DNA of 64,000 bases from NCBI RefSeq assembly GCF_001894805.1, contig NZ_BCWX01000003.1, positions 1 to 64,000 on the forward strand, given 5' to 3'. Each line of letters starts with the position of its first letter. Position 1 is the first letter of the stretch. Below are positions 1 through 10,772 of the stretch, piece by piece. The stretch comes from Rhodococcus globerulus NBRC 14531 (GTDB taxonomy: Bacteria > Actinomycetota > Actinomycetes > Mycobacteriales > Mycobacteriaceae). Both the position numbers and the translations under genes were made by a program. Below the pieces are notes generated by a model. It saw nothing but the letters and a program-made list of their open reading frames with translations, searched no databases and was not told where the DNA came from.

Positions 1-246
1 CCGGTTGAATATGCCCAGGTTGCCGTTGTCGGAGTGGAGGATCCGGTCTGGGGTGAGGCAGTCAAGGCGGTGGTGGTCGCTGCTGCAGATCACGAACTCG
101 ATGCCACCGCGATACTCGCATTCACGCGAGCACGTCTCGCCGGATACAAGTGCCCGAAATCGATCGACGTCGTTGCTGAACTTCCACTTGGCGCTACCGG
201 AAAGATACTCAAGCGCGAACTTCGAGCGCAGTACGCAGCACTGTGA
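1..246 (+). CDS. Acyl-CoA synthetase / AMP-dependent ligase, C-terminal fragment
   Basis: The reading frame is open from base 1, so the gene begins before the window; only about 81 C-terminal residues are seen. They form the mobile C-terminal subdomain of the AMP-binding (ANL) superfamily, ending in the conserved stretch PLGATGKILKREL, whose first lysine is the A10 catalytic lysine needed for adenylation. The family activates carboxylic acids to acyl-AMP and then acyl-CoA. The substrate cannot be told from this piece. It is convergent with the TetR gene that ends 3 bases downstream. An acyl-CoA ligase fits the later steroid and fatty-acid genes in the window, but no operon link to them exists here. 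Confidence 0.85.
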   Translation, partial: PVEYAQVAVVGVEDPVWGEAVKAVVVAAADHELDATAILAFTRARLAGYKCPKSIDVVAELPLGATGKILKRELRAQYAAL

Positions 247-249
247 GAA

Positions 250-897
250 CTAGCGAGTCCGCTTGCGGCGAGGCTTGTATCCCACCGTGTTCAGGGCGAT
301 CTCTGCGTATTTCTTGGCGACTTCCTCCGGGCTGAGTTCGCCTTCCGCGTGGTACCACCGCGGAATGGACTGACACATGGCGAGTAGTGCGCGAGTGGTC
401 TCGGCTGTATCGGCGACAGAGAACACTCCTCGTTCGACGCCATCGCTGACGATGCCGAGGGCGAGTTTCTCGATACCCTTGCGGACAACGCGGTATCGCT
501 GGCGGTTCTCGGGGCTGAGGTACCGCACCTCACCTTCGAGGGCCGCCAGGCGCGATCGGGTTGTCATGCGCAGCACGATTGCTTCGACGACATTCGTGAG
601 CTGTTCGCACGGGTCGTCACCGCCGTCGGCCGATGCGGTGTGTGCACGCGCGAGCACGTCGCCGGTCGAGATCTCCAAGAGCGCGAGGAGAATCCCTTCC
701 TTGCTCTGATGGTGGTAGTACAGCGCAGGAATCGTGACACCGACGCGACGCGCGATGTCTCGCACTGAGGTGCCGTGGAAGCCGTTGTCGTAGAATCCTT
801 CGAGGGCAGCTTGGAGGATGGGGCTCAGTTCGAGTGGCTCGATCAGTCGCCAACTGGCCTCGGTGGTGGCGGTTTTCGCCGAATTCTTCGTGACCAT
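250..897 (-). CDS. TetR-family transcriptional regulator
   Basis: A 215-residue regulator with an N-terminal helix-turn-helix (TSVRDIARRVGVTIPALYYH) and an all-helical ligand-binding C-terminal domain. The frame stays open upstream to 1068, but ATG at 897 is preferred because a GGAGAAG ribosome-binding site lies about 6 bases before it and family similarity starts near there. The C-terminal part (IPRWYHAEG.LSPEEVAKKYAEI) recalls TetR regulators of fatty-acid and steroid catabolism such as KstR2, but that is a loose resemblance. A 12-bp palindrome at 913-924 just upstream of the start is a likely autoregulatory operator. The convergent acyl-CoA ligase is a plausible but unproven target. Confidence 0.85.
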   Translation of the reverse strand: MVTKNSAKTATTEASWRLIEPLELSPILQAALEGFYDNGFHGTSVRDIARRVGVTIPALYYHHQSKEGILLALLEISTGDVLARAHTASADGGDDPCEQLTNVVEAIVLRMTTRSRLAALEGEVRYLSPENRQRYRVVRKGIEKLALGIVSDGVERGVFSVADTAETTRALLAMCQSIPRWYHAEGELSPEEVAKKYAEIALNTVGYKPRRKRTR

Positions 898-912
898 GAC
901 TTCTCCATTAGC

Positions 913-924
913 TATCGTTCGATA
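913..924. promoter_or_regulatory. Palindrome upstream of TetR gene, candidate operator
   Basis: TATCG-TT-CGATA is a perfect inverted repeat with 5-bp arms lying 16 bases upstream of the TetR start codon and between the divergent regulator and carbonic anhydrase genes. Position and symmetry suit autoregulation. The arms are short, so chance is possible. Confidence 0.4.
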
Positions 925-1055
925 AGGCCTGGGGGGATCGTACGCTGCGGAGGTCCATGCTCCTTCGTGCGCCGGACTACGGACAAGGCGGTTGGTTTCC
1001 GCGACCAGGCCCTTCCCGATGTGTCGGAATATCGCGGCGGGTGCACAATATTGAA

Positions 1056-1673
1056 ATGCCGAATTCAAGTCCTAAGTCCGCCTGGAAGTCCCTCCGTGAG
1101 GGAAACGAGCGATTTGTGGGCGGCGAGTCCATCCATCCCAGCCAGGGAATCGCGGATCGCGCGAAGCTGGTCAACGAACAGCACCCCACCGCCGTGCTGT
1201 TCGGTTGTGGTGATTCACGTGTTGCCGCCGAGATCATCTTCGATCAGGGGTTGGGTGACATGTTCGTCGTCCGCACTGCAGGTCACGTGCTCGACGATTC
1301 CGTTCTCGGTTCCATCGAGTACGCCGTCCATGTTCTCAACGTGCCTCTCATCGTTGTGCTCGGGCACGACGGCTGTGGCGCCGTCAAAGCCACGCTCGAC
1401 GCTCTCGACAAGGGCGCAGTGCCAGACGGTTTCATTCGCAGTGTGATCGAACGCGTTGCGCCGTCCATTCTCATGGGACGCAACGAAGGCCTGAAGACTG
1501 TCGACGAACTCGAGGGCCGGCACGTTGTCGAGACGGGCTCGCTCATCATGCAGCGGTCACGAATCATTGCCGACAAGGTGGCCAAGGGAGAGTGCGCGAT
1601 CGCAGGTGTCACCTACACGCTGTCCGACGGACACATGCGCCTGCAGGGCGTAGTAGGTGAAATCGGCGAGTAG
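1056..1673 (+). CDS. Beta-class carbonic anhydrase
   Basis: A 205-residue cytoplasmic enzyme that interconverts CO2 and bicarbonate. The zinc site is visible: CGDSR (Cys and the Asp-Arg dyad) followed about 50 residues later by HDGCGA, supplying His and the second Cys. The frame opens at 957, but the ATG at 1056 gives the usual family length. It corresponds by position to M. tuberculosis Rv3588c (CanB), which also lies next to the membrane protein and disA. The start is close to an AT-rich CACAATATTG stretch and has no strong ribosome-binding site, so a short or absent leader is possible. Confidence 0.92.
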   Translation: MPNSSPKSAWKSLREGNERFVGGESIHPSQGIADRAKLVNEQHPTAVLFGCGDSRVAAEIIFDQGLGDMFVVRTAGHVLDDSVLGSIEYAVHVLNVPLIVVLGHDGCGAVKATLDALDKGAVPDGFIRSVIERVAPSILMGRNEGLKTVDELEGRHVVETGSLIMQRSRIIADKVAKGECAIAGVTYTLSDGHMRLQGVVGEIGE

Positions 1674-1736
1674 GCCGGGATAATCCCCGCAGTCCTTCGT
1701 CACACGGTGCCGACACGCCGTCTCAGCTGACCGTTT

Positions 1737-2498
1737 GTGAGCCTTTCGCCAACTACCGTTGAGACCGTGTTGGAACCGAATGGACCACTGCCCCCTCAGA
1801 TCTACTGGCGTCGCCGGGCTCTGGCCATCGGTGCTGCCGTTATCGCCCTGGTGTTGCTGATCTGGGCGATTTCGGCACTGGTCGGTGGGGGAGACGATCC
1901 TGCCGAGGCAGATGCCGCGGCCGTGACTTCCTCACTGACGTCGGAGGTGTCGTTCACGCCGAACCCGTCAGGAAGCAACAGCTCCGGCGGCAACGGTGGC
2001 GGCGGCAGTGGTGATTCCGGTTCGAATGGTTCTGCGACGTCCGCTGCTGCGAGTTCGACAACCTCGGCGACCAGTGCGGTTCCGGTGCCTGCCGGGCAGT
2101 GCGCCGACTCGTCCCTCGCAGTCAAGGCAACCGCAGACAAGCCGACCTTCGCCGGTGGTGAGGAACCGACCTTCACGATTGTCATCACGAACATCGGTTC
2201 CGCCGCGTGTGATCGCGACCTGGCCGGTGGACTCCAGCAGGTGCTTGTCTACAGCATCGACGGTAAGAACCGACTGTGGTCCAACGTCGACTGCTACCCG
2301 CAGCCTGCTCCGGATGTGCGCAACCTCGAACCGGGTGAGCAGGCCGCCTTCAAGGTTGCCTGGTCCGCCACGACGTCGACTCCGGACTGCGCCACTTCGC
2401 AGAATCCGCAGCGCAATCCCGTGGGTCCCGGCGCGTACACCGTGGTCGGCCAGCTCGGTGCACTACGTAGTGGCGCGGAGCCGTTCAATATCGCCTAG
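1737..2498 (+). CDS. Membrane-anchored secreted-domain protein, Rv3587c-like
   Basis: A 253-residue protein of unknown function. A short cytoplasmic N-terminus ending in IYWRRR is followed by one transmembrane helix (about residues 30-49), a Gly/Ser/Thr-rich low-complexity linker (about 65-120) and an extracytoplasmic domain of about 130 residues with four cysteines likely to form disulfides. The position beside carbonic anhydrase and disA is that of M. tuberculosis Rv3587c. The start could be GTG 1737 or GTG 1767; neither has a clear ribosome-binding site. The stop codon is the last triplet of the first copy of a 31-bp tandem duplication, so the present C-terminus (AEPFNIA) lies wholly inside repeated sequence. 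Confidence 0.75.
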   Translation: MSLSPTTVETVLEPNGPLPPQIYWRRRALAIGAAVIALVLLIWAISALVGGGDDPAEADAAAVTSSLTSEVSFTPNPSGSNSSGGNGGGGSGDSGSNGSATSAAASSTTSATSAVPVPAGQCADSSLAVKATADKPTFAGGEEPTFTIVITNIGSAACDRDLAGGLQQVLVYSIDGKNRLWSNVDCYPQPAPDVRNLEPGEQAAFKVAWSATTSTPDCATSQNPQRNPVGPGAYTVVGQLGALRSGAEPFNIA

Positions 2499-2529
2499 TA
2501 GCGGCGCGGAGCCGTTCAATATCGCCTAG
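2468..2529. repeat. 31-bp tandem duplication at the convergent gene ends
   Basis: Bases 2468-2498 and 2499-2529 are two head-to-tail copies of the same 31-bp segment with one mismatch (T2471 versus C2502). Each copy ends in TAG. The first TAG stops the membrane-anchored protein; the second copy overlaps the last codon region and stop of disA on the other strand. Because 31 is not a multiple of three, the copies are in different frames. Confidence 0.95.
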
Positions 2530-3623
2530 TTGAACGAACCGGTGATCGAAGATTCGGCGAGCCGTGACAGACCTTCGCGGATGTGACGGGCCCACAGCCC
2601 ACCGATACCTTCGACTGATTGAAGGTCGGCCGCAGTAGCAGCCAACAGAGCTTGCAAGGTGCCGAATGATCCGACCAATCGGTGGATCTGATGGAACTGA
2701 AGCCGCGGTACCCGCATGAGAACCCGGTATCCGCGGGGTGTCATCGGGGTATCGAGGGCTTCGATCGTGCCCGGGTAGCCGAGCACTCGGGCGAGTGTTG
2801 TCAGGTCGAGGAGATCGGCATCGGTGACACGGTCCAGGGCAGCGAGCACATTGTCCATCGCGGCGGTTCCGACCGGCTCGGGGCCGGCAAGGTAGTCGCG
2901 AACGATGAGCTGACGCGCAATGTCGTTGTCGCCGACCAGTTCTTCGAGCTGAAGGGCGAGCTGGCGACCGTCGGTGCCGAGTTCGAGGACGTCCTGTTCG
3001 ATTTCGAGCGATACGCGTCGAACCATCTCGAGTCTCTGCACCACCGTCAATGCGTCGCGCAGAGTTACGAAGTCCTCGATCTCGACGACGGACAGCGATC
3101 TGGTGACCTCGTCGAGGCGTGCCTTGTATCGCTCGAGTGTCGCAACGGCTTGATTTGCCCGGGAAAGGATCGTGGCGGAACCTTCGATGACGTGTCTGAT
3201 GCCGCCGACGTAGACGCTCACGATCGACATCGACTGGCTTACCGACACGACCGGGTATCCGGTCTGGATTGCCGTGCGTTCCGCTGCCCGGTGCCGAGTG
3301 CCGGATTCGACGGTCGGGATTTTGTGGTCCGGAACGAGTTGAACATTTGCGCGGACGATGTGCGAGCCGTCCGTGGACAGCACCACGGCACCGTCCATCT
3401 TCGAGAGTTCCCGAAGGCGGGTGGGCGCGAACTCGACGTCGAGGTTGAAACCACCGTCGCAGAGCGCTTCGATCTCGTCGTCGTAACCGAGGACGATCAG
3501 GGCGCCGGTGCGACCTCGAAGAATGCGTTCGAGGCCGTCGCGCAGCGCGGTTCCGGGGGCCAATCTGGCGATGGTTTCTCTCAACGCCGGCGACGACTGG
3601 GGATCCGCCATCGCACTGATCAT
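2526..3623 (-). CDS. disA: DNA integrity scanning protein, diadenylate cyclase
   Basis: DisA makes cyclic di-AMP from two ATP and scans DNA for branched structures. The 365-residue protein shows the N-terminal diadenylate cyclase domain with the signature motifs DGA (in MDGAVVLS) and RHR (in GTRHRAAER), a helical spine, and a C-terminal helix-hairpin-helix DNA-binding domain ([17 protein letters not shown]). ATG at 3623 is chosen because AGGGAG lies 7 bases upstream; ATG at 3611 is an alternative and the frame stays open to 3653. It is divergent from a thioesterase gene. In actinobacteria disA is commonly near radA, as here. The stop lies in the 31-bp duplication. Confidence 0.95.
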   Translation of the reverse strand: MISAMADPQSSPALRETIARLAPGTALRDGLERILRGRTGALIVLGYDDEIEALCDGGFNLDVEFAPTRLRELSKMDGAVVLSTDGSHIVRANVQLVPDHKIPTVESGTRHRAAERTAIQTGYPVVSVSQSMSIVSVYVGGIRHVIEGSATILSRANQAVATLERYKARLDEVTRSLSVVEIEDFVTLRDALTVVQRLEMVRRVSLEIEQDVLELGTDGRQLALQLEELVGDNDIARQLIVRDYLAGPEPVGTAAMDNVLAALDRVTDADLLDLTTLARVLGYPGTIEALDTPMTPRGYRVLMRVPRLQFHQIHRLVGSFGTLQALLAATAADLQSVEGIGGLWARHIREGLSRLAESSITGSFN

Positions 3624-3708
3624 TGAGAAACTCCCTGCTGAGGTCGATGTCACTAAGTCCGGGTCCGATAGCTGGTACTGGCAGATCCTTCGATTAGATT
3701 ACCTATCC

Positions 3709-4269
3709 GTGAGTAGCACCTGGACTTTGCCTGACGACCTGACCGTGCCTGTGCCCGTCGAATTCTTCCCGGCGGCGGGTGAGAAGTTGCCTCAGCACTG
3801 GTCGAAGTGCTTCGGTTGCGGCGACGATCAGCCGGCCGGGATGGCGATGAGTTTCAAGGCGGGCGAGGGCCTCGAAGTGACCGGACGCCTCGAAGTCGCG
3901 AAGAAGTACCAGGGTGGACCCGGAGTCATTCACGGCGGAATTCTGTCCACCGCTTTCGACGAGGTGCAGGGCGTGGCATGCATGGTCCTCGGCACTCCGG
4001 TGGTGACCGGCCACCTCGAGATCGACTTTGCTCGGCCGATTCCGCTTGGTTCGGTTCTCGAGTTTCGGGCTCGCGTCGAGGGCACCGTTCGCCGCAAGGT
4101 CTACACCAGCGCAGAAGCTGTCATCGTCGAAGGCCCAGCCGCTGATCCGGACGTCATTGTCGGAACGTCGCGCGGACTGTTCCTGACCATCACACCCGAG
4201 CATTTTGCACAAACCCAGGAATTTGTCGACGGCGTTCCGACGTCGCCGTTCGGGACCTCGTCCGTCTGA
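3709..4269 (+). CDS. PaaI-type hotdog-fold acyl-CoA thioesterase
   Basis: A 186-residue cytoplasmic hotdog-fold protein likely to hydrolyse acyl-CoA thioesters. The core motif GVIHGGILSTAFDEVQG, with the HGG and the acidic residue on the central helix, marks the PaaI/4HBT group. An N-terminal FGCGDDQPAGMAM segment is typical of actinobacterial members. The frame is open back to 3508 inside disA, but GTG 3709 is the sensible start since upstream codons show no family similarity. It lies divergent from disA and convergent with radA. The substrate is unknown. Confidence 0.8.
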   Translation: MSSTWTLPDDLTVPVPVEFFPAAGEKLPQHWSKCFGCGDDQPAGMAMSFKAGEGLEVTGRLEVAKKYQGGPGVIHGGILSTAFDEVQGVACMVLGTPVVTGHLEIDFARPIPLGSVLEFRARVEGTVRRKVYTSAEAVIVEGPAADPDVIVGTSRGLFLTITPEHFAQTQEFVDGVPTSPFGTSSV

Positions 4270-4292
4270 TTGCCCTGTGCTGAGCACCTCCG

Positions 4293-5726
4293 TCATTTGA
4301 CGGGGGTGAGCTTGGGTCGAGGCGCGCCCTGCTTGCCACCGAGCAAACCGGCGTAGGTCAATGCTTCGGCGATGTTCGTCACTTCGTTGACTCGCATGCC
4401 GGGAATGTTCGGCCCCGAGTCGACCGGCACTATTGCGCTCGTGAATCCCAATCGGGCAGCTTCGATCAGTCGTCGGTTGACGCCGGCAACTCGGCGAACC
4501 TCACCGGCGAGTCCGACCTCGCCGAGGATCACCATTCCCTTGGGAACTGGCTTTCCCTTCACCGCGGACGTCACGGCGATGGCGAGGGCCAAATCGGCAC
4601 CCGGTTCCGTCATTCGCATGCCGCCCACCGTTGCCGCGTAGACGTCGGCTTTGGCGATCGACACTCCGGCGCGTCGCTCGAGTACCGCCAGAACCATGGC
4701 GACGCGCGCGGTGTCCAGGCCGCTCACAGCGCGGCGGGGAGTGGGGAGTGGGGTAGGCGCCACTAATGCCTGTACTTCGCCGAGCAGCGGGCGTTTGCCG
4801 TCCATCATCACGGTGACAGCAGTGCCCTCCACCATCTCTTCCCGATGGTGGAGGAACAATCCGGACGGATCGCTGATTTCGTTGATGCCTTGTTCGGTGA
4901 GTTCGAAACAACCCACCTCGTCGGCTGCTCCGAATCGGTTCTTCACGCCGCGGACCATGCGAAGCGTGGAGTGTTTGTCTCCTTCGAAATGTAGGACAAC
5001 GTCGACGAGATGCTCGAGCGACCGTGGGCCGGCTACGGCTCCGTCCTTGGTGACGTGGCCGATAAGGAGTACGGGGATTCCGCTGGACTTCGCCAACGAC
5101 GTGAGCGCGCTGGTGACCGCTTTGACCTGTGTGACGCCACCGACAACGCCGTCGACGTCGGCCGCGAGCATGGTCTGCACGGAGTCGACGATCACCAGGG
5201 TGGGTTTGACCTGCTCGACGTGGCCGAGGATGGTCGCGAGATCATTTTCCGCGGCCAGATACATCCGTTCGTGGACGGAATTGGTGCGATCGGCCCGGAG
5301 CCTGACCTGCCCGGCCGACTCCTCTCCGGTGACGTACAGCGCGCGGTCTTGCGGACTCCGCATCGCCCACCGGTAGACGACCTCGAGCAGCAGCGTGGAT
5401 TTGCCGACGCCAGGTTCCCCGGCGAGCAGGACGACCGACCCGGGAACAACACCACCGCCGAGAACTCGATCGAGTTCACCGATCCCGGTGGGCTTGGCCT
5501 TGGTGCTCTGGCTGTCGATCTGGGTGAGCGGAGTGGCGGGTGTGGTGGGCAGGACAGCGGCCGATCCGGCCTTGGCGAGCGATGCCCCCGCGCGACTGGC
5601 GACCGGAGCGACGACGGACACTTCGGACATGGAGCCCCACGTGTCGCACTCGGGGCAGCGGCCGACCCATTTGGGCACGACGGATTTGCATTCGGAGCAC
5701 CGGTAGTTCGATTTCGCTTTGGCCAC
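4293..5726 (-). CDS. radA: DNA repair protein RadA
   Basis: RadA is a RecA-like ATPase that drives branch migration of recombination intermediates. The 477-residue product has all parts in order: a four-cysteine zinc finger (Cys10, 13, 24, 27), a RecA-type core with Walker A GEPGVGKS, the RadA signature KNRFG, and a C-terminal Lon-protease-like domain. The start is GTG (5726), with no clear ribosome-binding site and a large hairpin beginning 9 bases upstream. It lies downstream of the lipoprotein gene on the same strand. Length and motifs are normal for the family. Confidence 0.96.
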   Translation of the reverse strand: MAKAKSNYRCSECKSVVPKWVGRCPECDTWGSMSEVSVVAPVASRAGASLAKAGSAAVLPTTPATPLTQIDSQSTKAKPTGIGELDRVLGGGVVPGSVVLLAGEPGVGKSTLLLEVVYRWAMRSPQDRALYVTGEESAGQVRLRADRTNSVHERMYLAAENDLATILGHVEQVKPTLVIVDSVQTMLAADVDGVVGGVTQVKAVTSALTSLAKSSGIPVLLIGHVTKDGAVAGPRSLEHLVDVVLHFEGDKHSTLRMVRGVKNRFGAADEVGCFELTEQGINEISDPSGLFLHHREEMVEGTAVTVMMDGKRPLLGEVQALVAPTPLPTPRRAVSGLDTARVAMVLAVLERRAGVSIAKADVYAATVGGMRMTEPGADLALAIAVTSAVKGKPVPKGMVILGEVGLAGEVRRVAGVNRRLIEAARLGFTSAIVPVDSGPNIPGMRVNEVTNIAEALTYAGLLGGKQGAPRPKLTPVK

Positions 5727-5734
5727 CGGAACAG

Positions 5735-5771
5735 ACTAGAGGCGAGGTCCGACATGGACCCCGCCTCTAGT
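5735..5771 (-). other. Hairpin between the lipoprotein gene and radA
   Basis: ACTAGAGGCG (5735-5744) pairs perfectly with CGCCTCTAGT (5762-5771), and GGTCC (5746-5750) with GGACC (5756-5760) inside it, around a 5-base loop. It follows the lipoprotein stop by 50 bases and precedes the radA start by 8. It could end lipoprotein transcripts or fold in the radA leader. There is no U-tract on the minus strand, so a standard intrinsic terminator is uncertain. Confidence 0.6.
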
Positions 5772-5823
5772 GTGGCAATTCGTGACCTTGGCGAAACGCA
5801 GTGTCCGCCTGAGGTTTACAAGC

Positions 5824-6456
5824 TCAGTGTCCTGAGCCCTCGACCGGTGACTTCTCGGATACGTCACGCTCGAGTTGTGGGCCCGCATCGACAGGAACCT
5901 GAACCGTGACGGGGCCGGCCTTCTCGAAGGTGAAGGTGATCGGGATGGTCAGGCCCGGGCGAACGCCGGCCTTGATGTCTTCGAGGACCACGAGCACGAG
6001 CGCTGCGGGAGCGTCTGTGTTCTGGTCCTTGTTCTCGATCTGCTTCTCGGCTTCGGCCTCGGCGGACTCGCCCGCGGGAAGCTCTCCGGCCTGCAGGGAT
6101 GTCTGCGGCTTGAGCACCAATCCGGCGACCTCTTCACCGGCGACAACGCTTGCAGCGTAGTCAGTGGTGATGCTCACCAGCTTGTCGGTCGTCTCCGTGC
6201 TCTCGTTCACGATCGTGAAGGCCAGCACGGCCTTTCCGCCGGGTTCGATGCTGTATTCCTCGGACGAGGGGTAAGCAATATGCACGTTGCGCAGGGCGAT
6301 GTCACCAACGGTGGCACTGTTGCCGTTCACGGCGGCCTGCTGGACGGCAGTCTGGCTCACCTGTCCCGAGCCGCATGCGGACAGCGCGATGGCTGCGCCT
6401 GCAGCCAGTGCAATGGCGGTAGCGACTCGGCGAGTCGGCTTGCGGATAGCAGTCAC
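5824..6456 (-). CDS. LpqE-like lipoprotein
   Basis: A 210-residue predicted lipoprotein. The signal peptide has a basic start, a hydrophobic core and the lipobox LSAC with Cys28 as the lipidated residue. The mature part is a beta-rich domain of the sort seen in the PCuAC/LpqE group (ALRNVHIAYP..., VNESTETTDKLVSITTD), with an acidic, Glu/Ala-rich insert near residues 125-145. The methionine and histidine copper ligands typical of PCuAC chaperones are not evident. Its place between radA and carD is that of M. tuberculosis lpqE (Rv3584). Function in the cell envelope is inferred only. Confidence 0.8.
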   Translation of the reverse strand: MTAIRKPTRRVATAIALAAGAAIALSACGSGQVSQTAVQQAAVNGNSATVGDIALRNVHIAYPSSEEYSIEPGGKAVLAFTIVNESTETTDKLVSITTDYAASVVAGEEVAGLVLKPQTSLQAGELPAGESAEAEAEKQIENKDQNTDAPAALVLVVLEDIKAGVRPGLTIPITFTFEKAGPVTVQVPVDAGPQLERDVSEKSPVEGSGH

Positions 6457-6690
6457 GGTTTGTCCTCCAGGGCGTCAGGTTCGCACTCCACTAGGCAGAG
6501 TAGTAGTCAGCTCTCGCGGGCCGGTCGCTGGGTAGCCACAACGGTTGTCCGCGTGGGCTTTCACGCCACCGTGAACAGGCCGTCGACGCTGGTTGAATGC
6601 ACGTCCAACAGGCACTGTCAACCCCTACGCTCGAGCAAGGATGCCCCTGACCTGCGCCGTTGATGCATGGCTGGTTCTTCGACGTGTTAA

Positions 6691-7209
<519 letters not shown>

Positions 7210-7233
7210 ACCAACACCACAACAAAGCTGACA

Positions 7234-7902
7234 GTGTCGGTAGTCGCACTGGTTCCTGCCGCAGGTCGGGGATTGCGCTTGGGTGAGCAAATACCCAAGG
7301 CATTCGTCGAACTCGGTGGGCGCACCATGCTTGCACGCGCGGTTGACGGGCTCCGGAAATCCGGAGCGGTCGACCGCGTTGTTGTGATTGTTCCGCCTGA
7401 ACTTCTCGGATCAGTCAAGGCTGATCTCGGGCGTAGTGACGACGTCGACGTGGTTGCCGGTGGAGCAGAGCGCACGGATTCCGTGCGGGCCGGGCTCGAG
7501 GCGGCCGGAGACGCAGAGTTCGTACTCGTGCACGATGCTGCGCGAGCTTTGACTCCGCCGGCGATGATTGCGCGGGTTGTCGCAGAACTGAAGGCGGGCA
7601 GCGCTGCGGTCATTCCCGTGCTGCCGGTCACGGACACCATCAAGTCCGTCGATGTTCTCGGCATGGTTACCGGTACTCCGCTTCGCAGCGAACTTCGTGC
7701 GGTACAAACTCCCCAGGGCTTTTCCACGCAGGTACTGCGCCAGGCCTACGATGCCGGTGATCTGGCGGCAACGGACGACGCGTCGTTGGTCGAGCGACTC
7801 GGCGTTTCCGTACAAACCATTGCCGGTGAAGCTCATGCCTTCAAGATCACGACGCCACTCGACCTGGTACTTGCCCGAGCACTTCTGGATGCGGATTCGT
7901 AA
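7234..7902 (+). CDS. ispD: 2-C-methyl-D-erythritol 4-phosphate cytidylyltransferase
   Basis: IspD transfers CMP from CTP to methylerythritol 4-phosphate in the non-mevalonate isoprenoid pathway. The 222-residue protein opens with the nucleotide-binding motif [11 protein letters not shown] and shows the later conserved stretches VLVHDAAR and the AVQTPQGF signature. It starts with GTG 24 bases after the carD stop and is followed after 13 bases by ispF, so the three genes are likely cotranscribed. Confidence 0.95.
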   Translation: MSVVALVPAAGRGLRLGEQIPKAFVELGGRTMLARAVDGLRKSGAVDRVVVIVPPELLGSVKADLGRSDDVDVVAGGAERTDSVRAGLEAAGDAEFVLVHDAARALTPPAMIARVVAELKAGSAAVIPVLPVTDTIKSVDVLGMVTGTPLRSELRAVQTPQGFSTQVLRQAYDAGDLAATDDASLVERLGVSVQTIAGEAHAFKITTPLDLVLARALLDADS

Positions 7903-7915
7903 GGACGGAAATTAG

Positions 7916-8392
<477 letters not shown>

Positions 8393-8403
8393 GATCGCTG
8401 GTC

Positions 8404-9798
8404 GTGACCCTGCGCCTATACGACACCGGTACGCGGGCCCTGCGGGATTTTGTTCCGTTGGTCCCCGGACATGCATCGGTGTACCTGTGTGGGGCGACAG
8501 TCCAGGGTGATCCTCACATCGGACACGTGCGTAGCGGCGTCGCATTCGACGTGCTGCGCCGGTGGTTGCTGGCGCACGACAACGACGTTGCATTCGTGCG
8601 CAATGTGACGGATATCGACGACAAGATATTGAACAAGGCTGCCGACGCCGGCCGTCCCTGGTGGGAGTGGGCCACGACGTTCGAGCGTTCCTTCACGTGG
8701 GCGTACGACCAGTTGGGTGTATTGCCGCCGTCGATCGAACCGCGGGCCACCGGTCACGTCACGCAGATGGTCACGATGATGGAGCGTCTCATCGCGAACG
8801 GTCATGCGTACGCCGCGGGCGGTGACGTCTACTTCGACGTGCAGAGCTACCCCGAATACGGCGCACTCTCCGGGCACAAGCTCGACGACGTCCATCAGGG
8901 TGAGAGTGCTGCCGAGGGCAAGCGTGACCCGCGTGACTTCACGCTGTGGAAGACGGCCAAGCCTGGCGAACCCTCGTGGCCGACTCCGTGGGGACCCGGC
9001 CGTCCCGGTTGGCATCTCGAATGCTCGGCCATGGCGGAGTTCTATCTCGGCGCCGCATTCGATATTCACTGCGGTGGAAGGGATTTGGTCTTCCCTCATC
9101 ACGAGAACGAGATTGCCCAGGCAAAATGCGTCGGCGACGATTTTGCTCAGTACTGGCTGCACAACGGCTGGGTCACGATGAGTGGCGAGAAGATGTCCAA
9201 GTCGCTCGGCAATGTGCTGTCGGTGCCGAATGTCTTGAAAAAGGTTCGCCCGCAAGAACTTAGGTACTACCTCGGTAGTGCTCACTACCGTTCGAATCTC
9301 GAGTACTCGGACGAAGCCCTCGAAGAGAGCGCCAAGTCGTACCAAGGACTCGAGGCGTTTGTCCTGCGTACGCACAAGCGCGCAGGTGGCGTCGAACTCG
9401 GAACGTGGACAGAAGGTTTCGCGGAAGCGCTCGACAACGACTTGTCGGTCCCGATCGCGTTGGCCGAGATTCACGGCAAGGCGAGTGCGGGCAATACCGC
9501 GCTCGCAGCGGGAGACCTGGGCGCGGCGCGCGTGGCGGCAGGTCAGGTGCGAGCGATGCTCGCCATCCTGGGCGTCGACCCCCTCGACGCGCATTGGTCG
9601 CAGTCCGGTGGCGACACCGAGGCGGCAATGGAAGCTTTGGACGTGTTGGTGCGCGCCGATCTCGATCGGCGGCAGCAGGCACGGACGGAAAAGAACTGGG
9701 CGGTGGCGGATGAAGTCCGTGATCGCCTCATCAAGGCGGGTATCGAAGTAACCGATACTCCCGACGGACCCGAATGGTCCCTGAAGGCAGGGCAGTAA
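8404..9798 (+). CDS. cysS: Cysteinyl-tRNA synthetase
   Basis: CysS charges tRNA-Cys with cysteine. The 464-residue class I synthetase carries the HIGH motif at residues 38-41, the zinc-binding Cys29 just before it, and KMSKS at 263-267, followed by the helical anticodon-binding domain. The frame is open back to 8116, overlapping ispF, but GTG 8404 begins the normal family N-terminus ([11 protein letters not shown]). It lies in the ispF-cysS-rlmB series, spaced 11 bases from ispF and 2 bases from rlmB. Confidence 0.96.
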   Translation: MTLRLYDTGTRALRDFVPLVPGHASVYLCGATVQGDPHIGHVRSGVAFDVLRRWLLAHDNDVAFVRNVTDIDDKILNKAADAGRPWWEWATTFERSFTWAYDQLGVLPPSIEPRATGHVTQMVTMMERLIANGHAYAAGGDVYFDVQSYPEYGALSGHKLDDVHQGESAAEGKRDPRDFTLWKTAKPGEPSWPTPWGPGRPGWHLECSAMAEFYLGAAFDIHCGGRDLVFPHHENEIAQAKCVGDDFAQYWLHNGWVTMSGEKMSKSLGNVLSVPNVLKKVRPQELRYYLGSAHYRSNLEYSDEALEESAKSYQGLEAFVLRTHKRAGGVELGTWTEGFAEALDNDLSVPIALAEIHGKASAGNTALAAGDLGAARVAAGQVRAMLAILGVDPLDAHWSQSGGDTEAAMEALDVLVRADLDRRQQARTEKNWAVADEVRDRLIKAGIEVTDTPDGPEWSLKAGQ

Positions 9799-9800
9799 CA

Positions 9801-10772
9801 ATGGCTGGAAACTCGAGCAGGCGCGGCGCAGTCCGTAAGGGCGGCACCAAGAAGGGCCAGGTTGCCGGTTCCGGCGGTAAGCACCGTCGCGGTCTCGAAG
9901 GGCGTGGCGCTACGCCACCCGCCGAGGCACGCACCAAGCATCCCGCGGCGAAGCGTGCAGCGCGCGCCGCACGGGCCGACGAGAAGCAGGGTCGTGGTGG
10001 CCGTCCGGGTCCGGGCCGCAAGGTTCTCGACGGTCCCGAGACAGTGCTCGGACGCAACCCGGTGGTCGAGTGCCTGCGCGCTGGCGTTCCGGCGACGGCG
10101 CTGTGGGTTGCCGTCGGCACCGAGAGCGACGACCGCCTGAAGGAATCCGTTCAGCTTGCCGCTGATGCCGGAATCTCCATTCTCGAAGTACCGCGTACCG
10201 ATCTGGATCGCCTGAGTGCCAACGGTCTTCACCAGGGCATCGCGCTGCAGGTTCCGCCGTACCGTTACGCACATCCGGACGATCTCCTGTCCGAGGCGCG
10301 TAAGCACGCCGAGCCGCCGTTGCTCGTCGCGCTGGACAACATCACCGACCCCCGCAACCTGGGCGCCGTCGTGCGCTCGGTCGCGGCTTTCGGTGGACAC
10401 GGCGTCGTGATTCCCGAGCGTCGTAGCGCCAGTGTCAGTGCCGTCGCTTGGCGTACCAGTGCCGGTGCTGCTGCTCGTCTGCCGATTGCTCGCGCCACCA
10501 ACCTCACTCGCACGCTCAAGGACTGGGCGTCCAAGGGTGTACAGGTTGTGGGCCTCGACGCCGGTGGCGACACCACTCTCGACGATTTCGACGGCAGCGG
10601 TCCAGTGGTGATCGTGGTCGGTTCGGAGGGCAAGGGACTCTCACGTCTCGTCCGCGAGAACTGTGACGCGATTCTGTCCATCCCCATGGCTGGACCGGTC
10701 GAGTCGCTCAACGCTTCGGTTGCTGCCGGAGTTGTGTTGGCCGACATCGCGCGTCGTCGCCGTAGCAGCTAG
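9801..10772 (+). CDS. rlmB: 23S rRNA (guanosine-2'-O-)-methyltransferase RlmB
   Basis: A SpoU-family 2'-O-methyltransferase of 323 residues acting on 23S rRNA. An N-terminal extension of about 75 residues is very rich in Lys, Arg, Gly and Ala and is probably RNA-binding and unfolded; such tails are common in actinobacterial members. After it come the L30e-like substrate domain ([14 protein letters not shown]) and the knotted methyltransferase domain with motifs [19 protein letters not shown] and [19 protein letters not shown] 9801 lies 2 bases after the cysS stop. M. tuberculosis Rv3579c holds the same place. Confidence 0.94.
   Translation: MAGNSSRRGAVRKGGTKKGQVAGSGGKHRRGLEGRGATPPAEARTKHPAAKRAARAARADEKQGRGGRPGPGRKVLDGPETVLGRNPVVECLRAGVPATALWVAVGTESDDRLKESVQLAADAGISILEVPRTDLDRLSANGLHQGIALQVPPYRYAHPDDLLSEARKHAEPPLLVALDNITDPRNLGAVVRSVAAFGGHGVVIPERRSASVSAVAWRTSAGAAARLPIARATNLTRTLKDWASKGVQVVGLDAGGDTTLDDFDGSGPVVIVVGSEGKGLSRLVRENCDAILSIPMAGPVESLNASVAAGVVLADIARRRRSS

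Noticed and set aside
2682-3626. 314-codon plus-strand open frame opposite disA
   Set aside because: Antisense of disA, no domain similarity, Asp/Val/Arg-rich composition.
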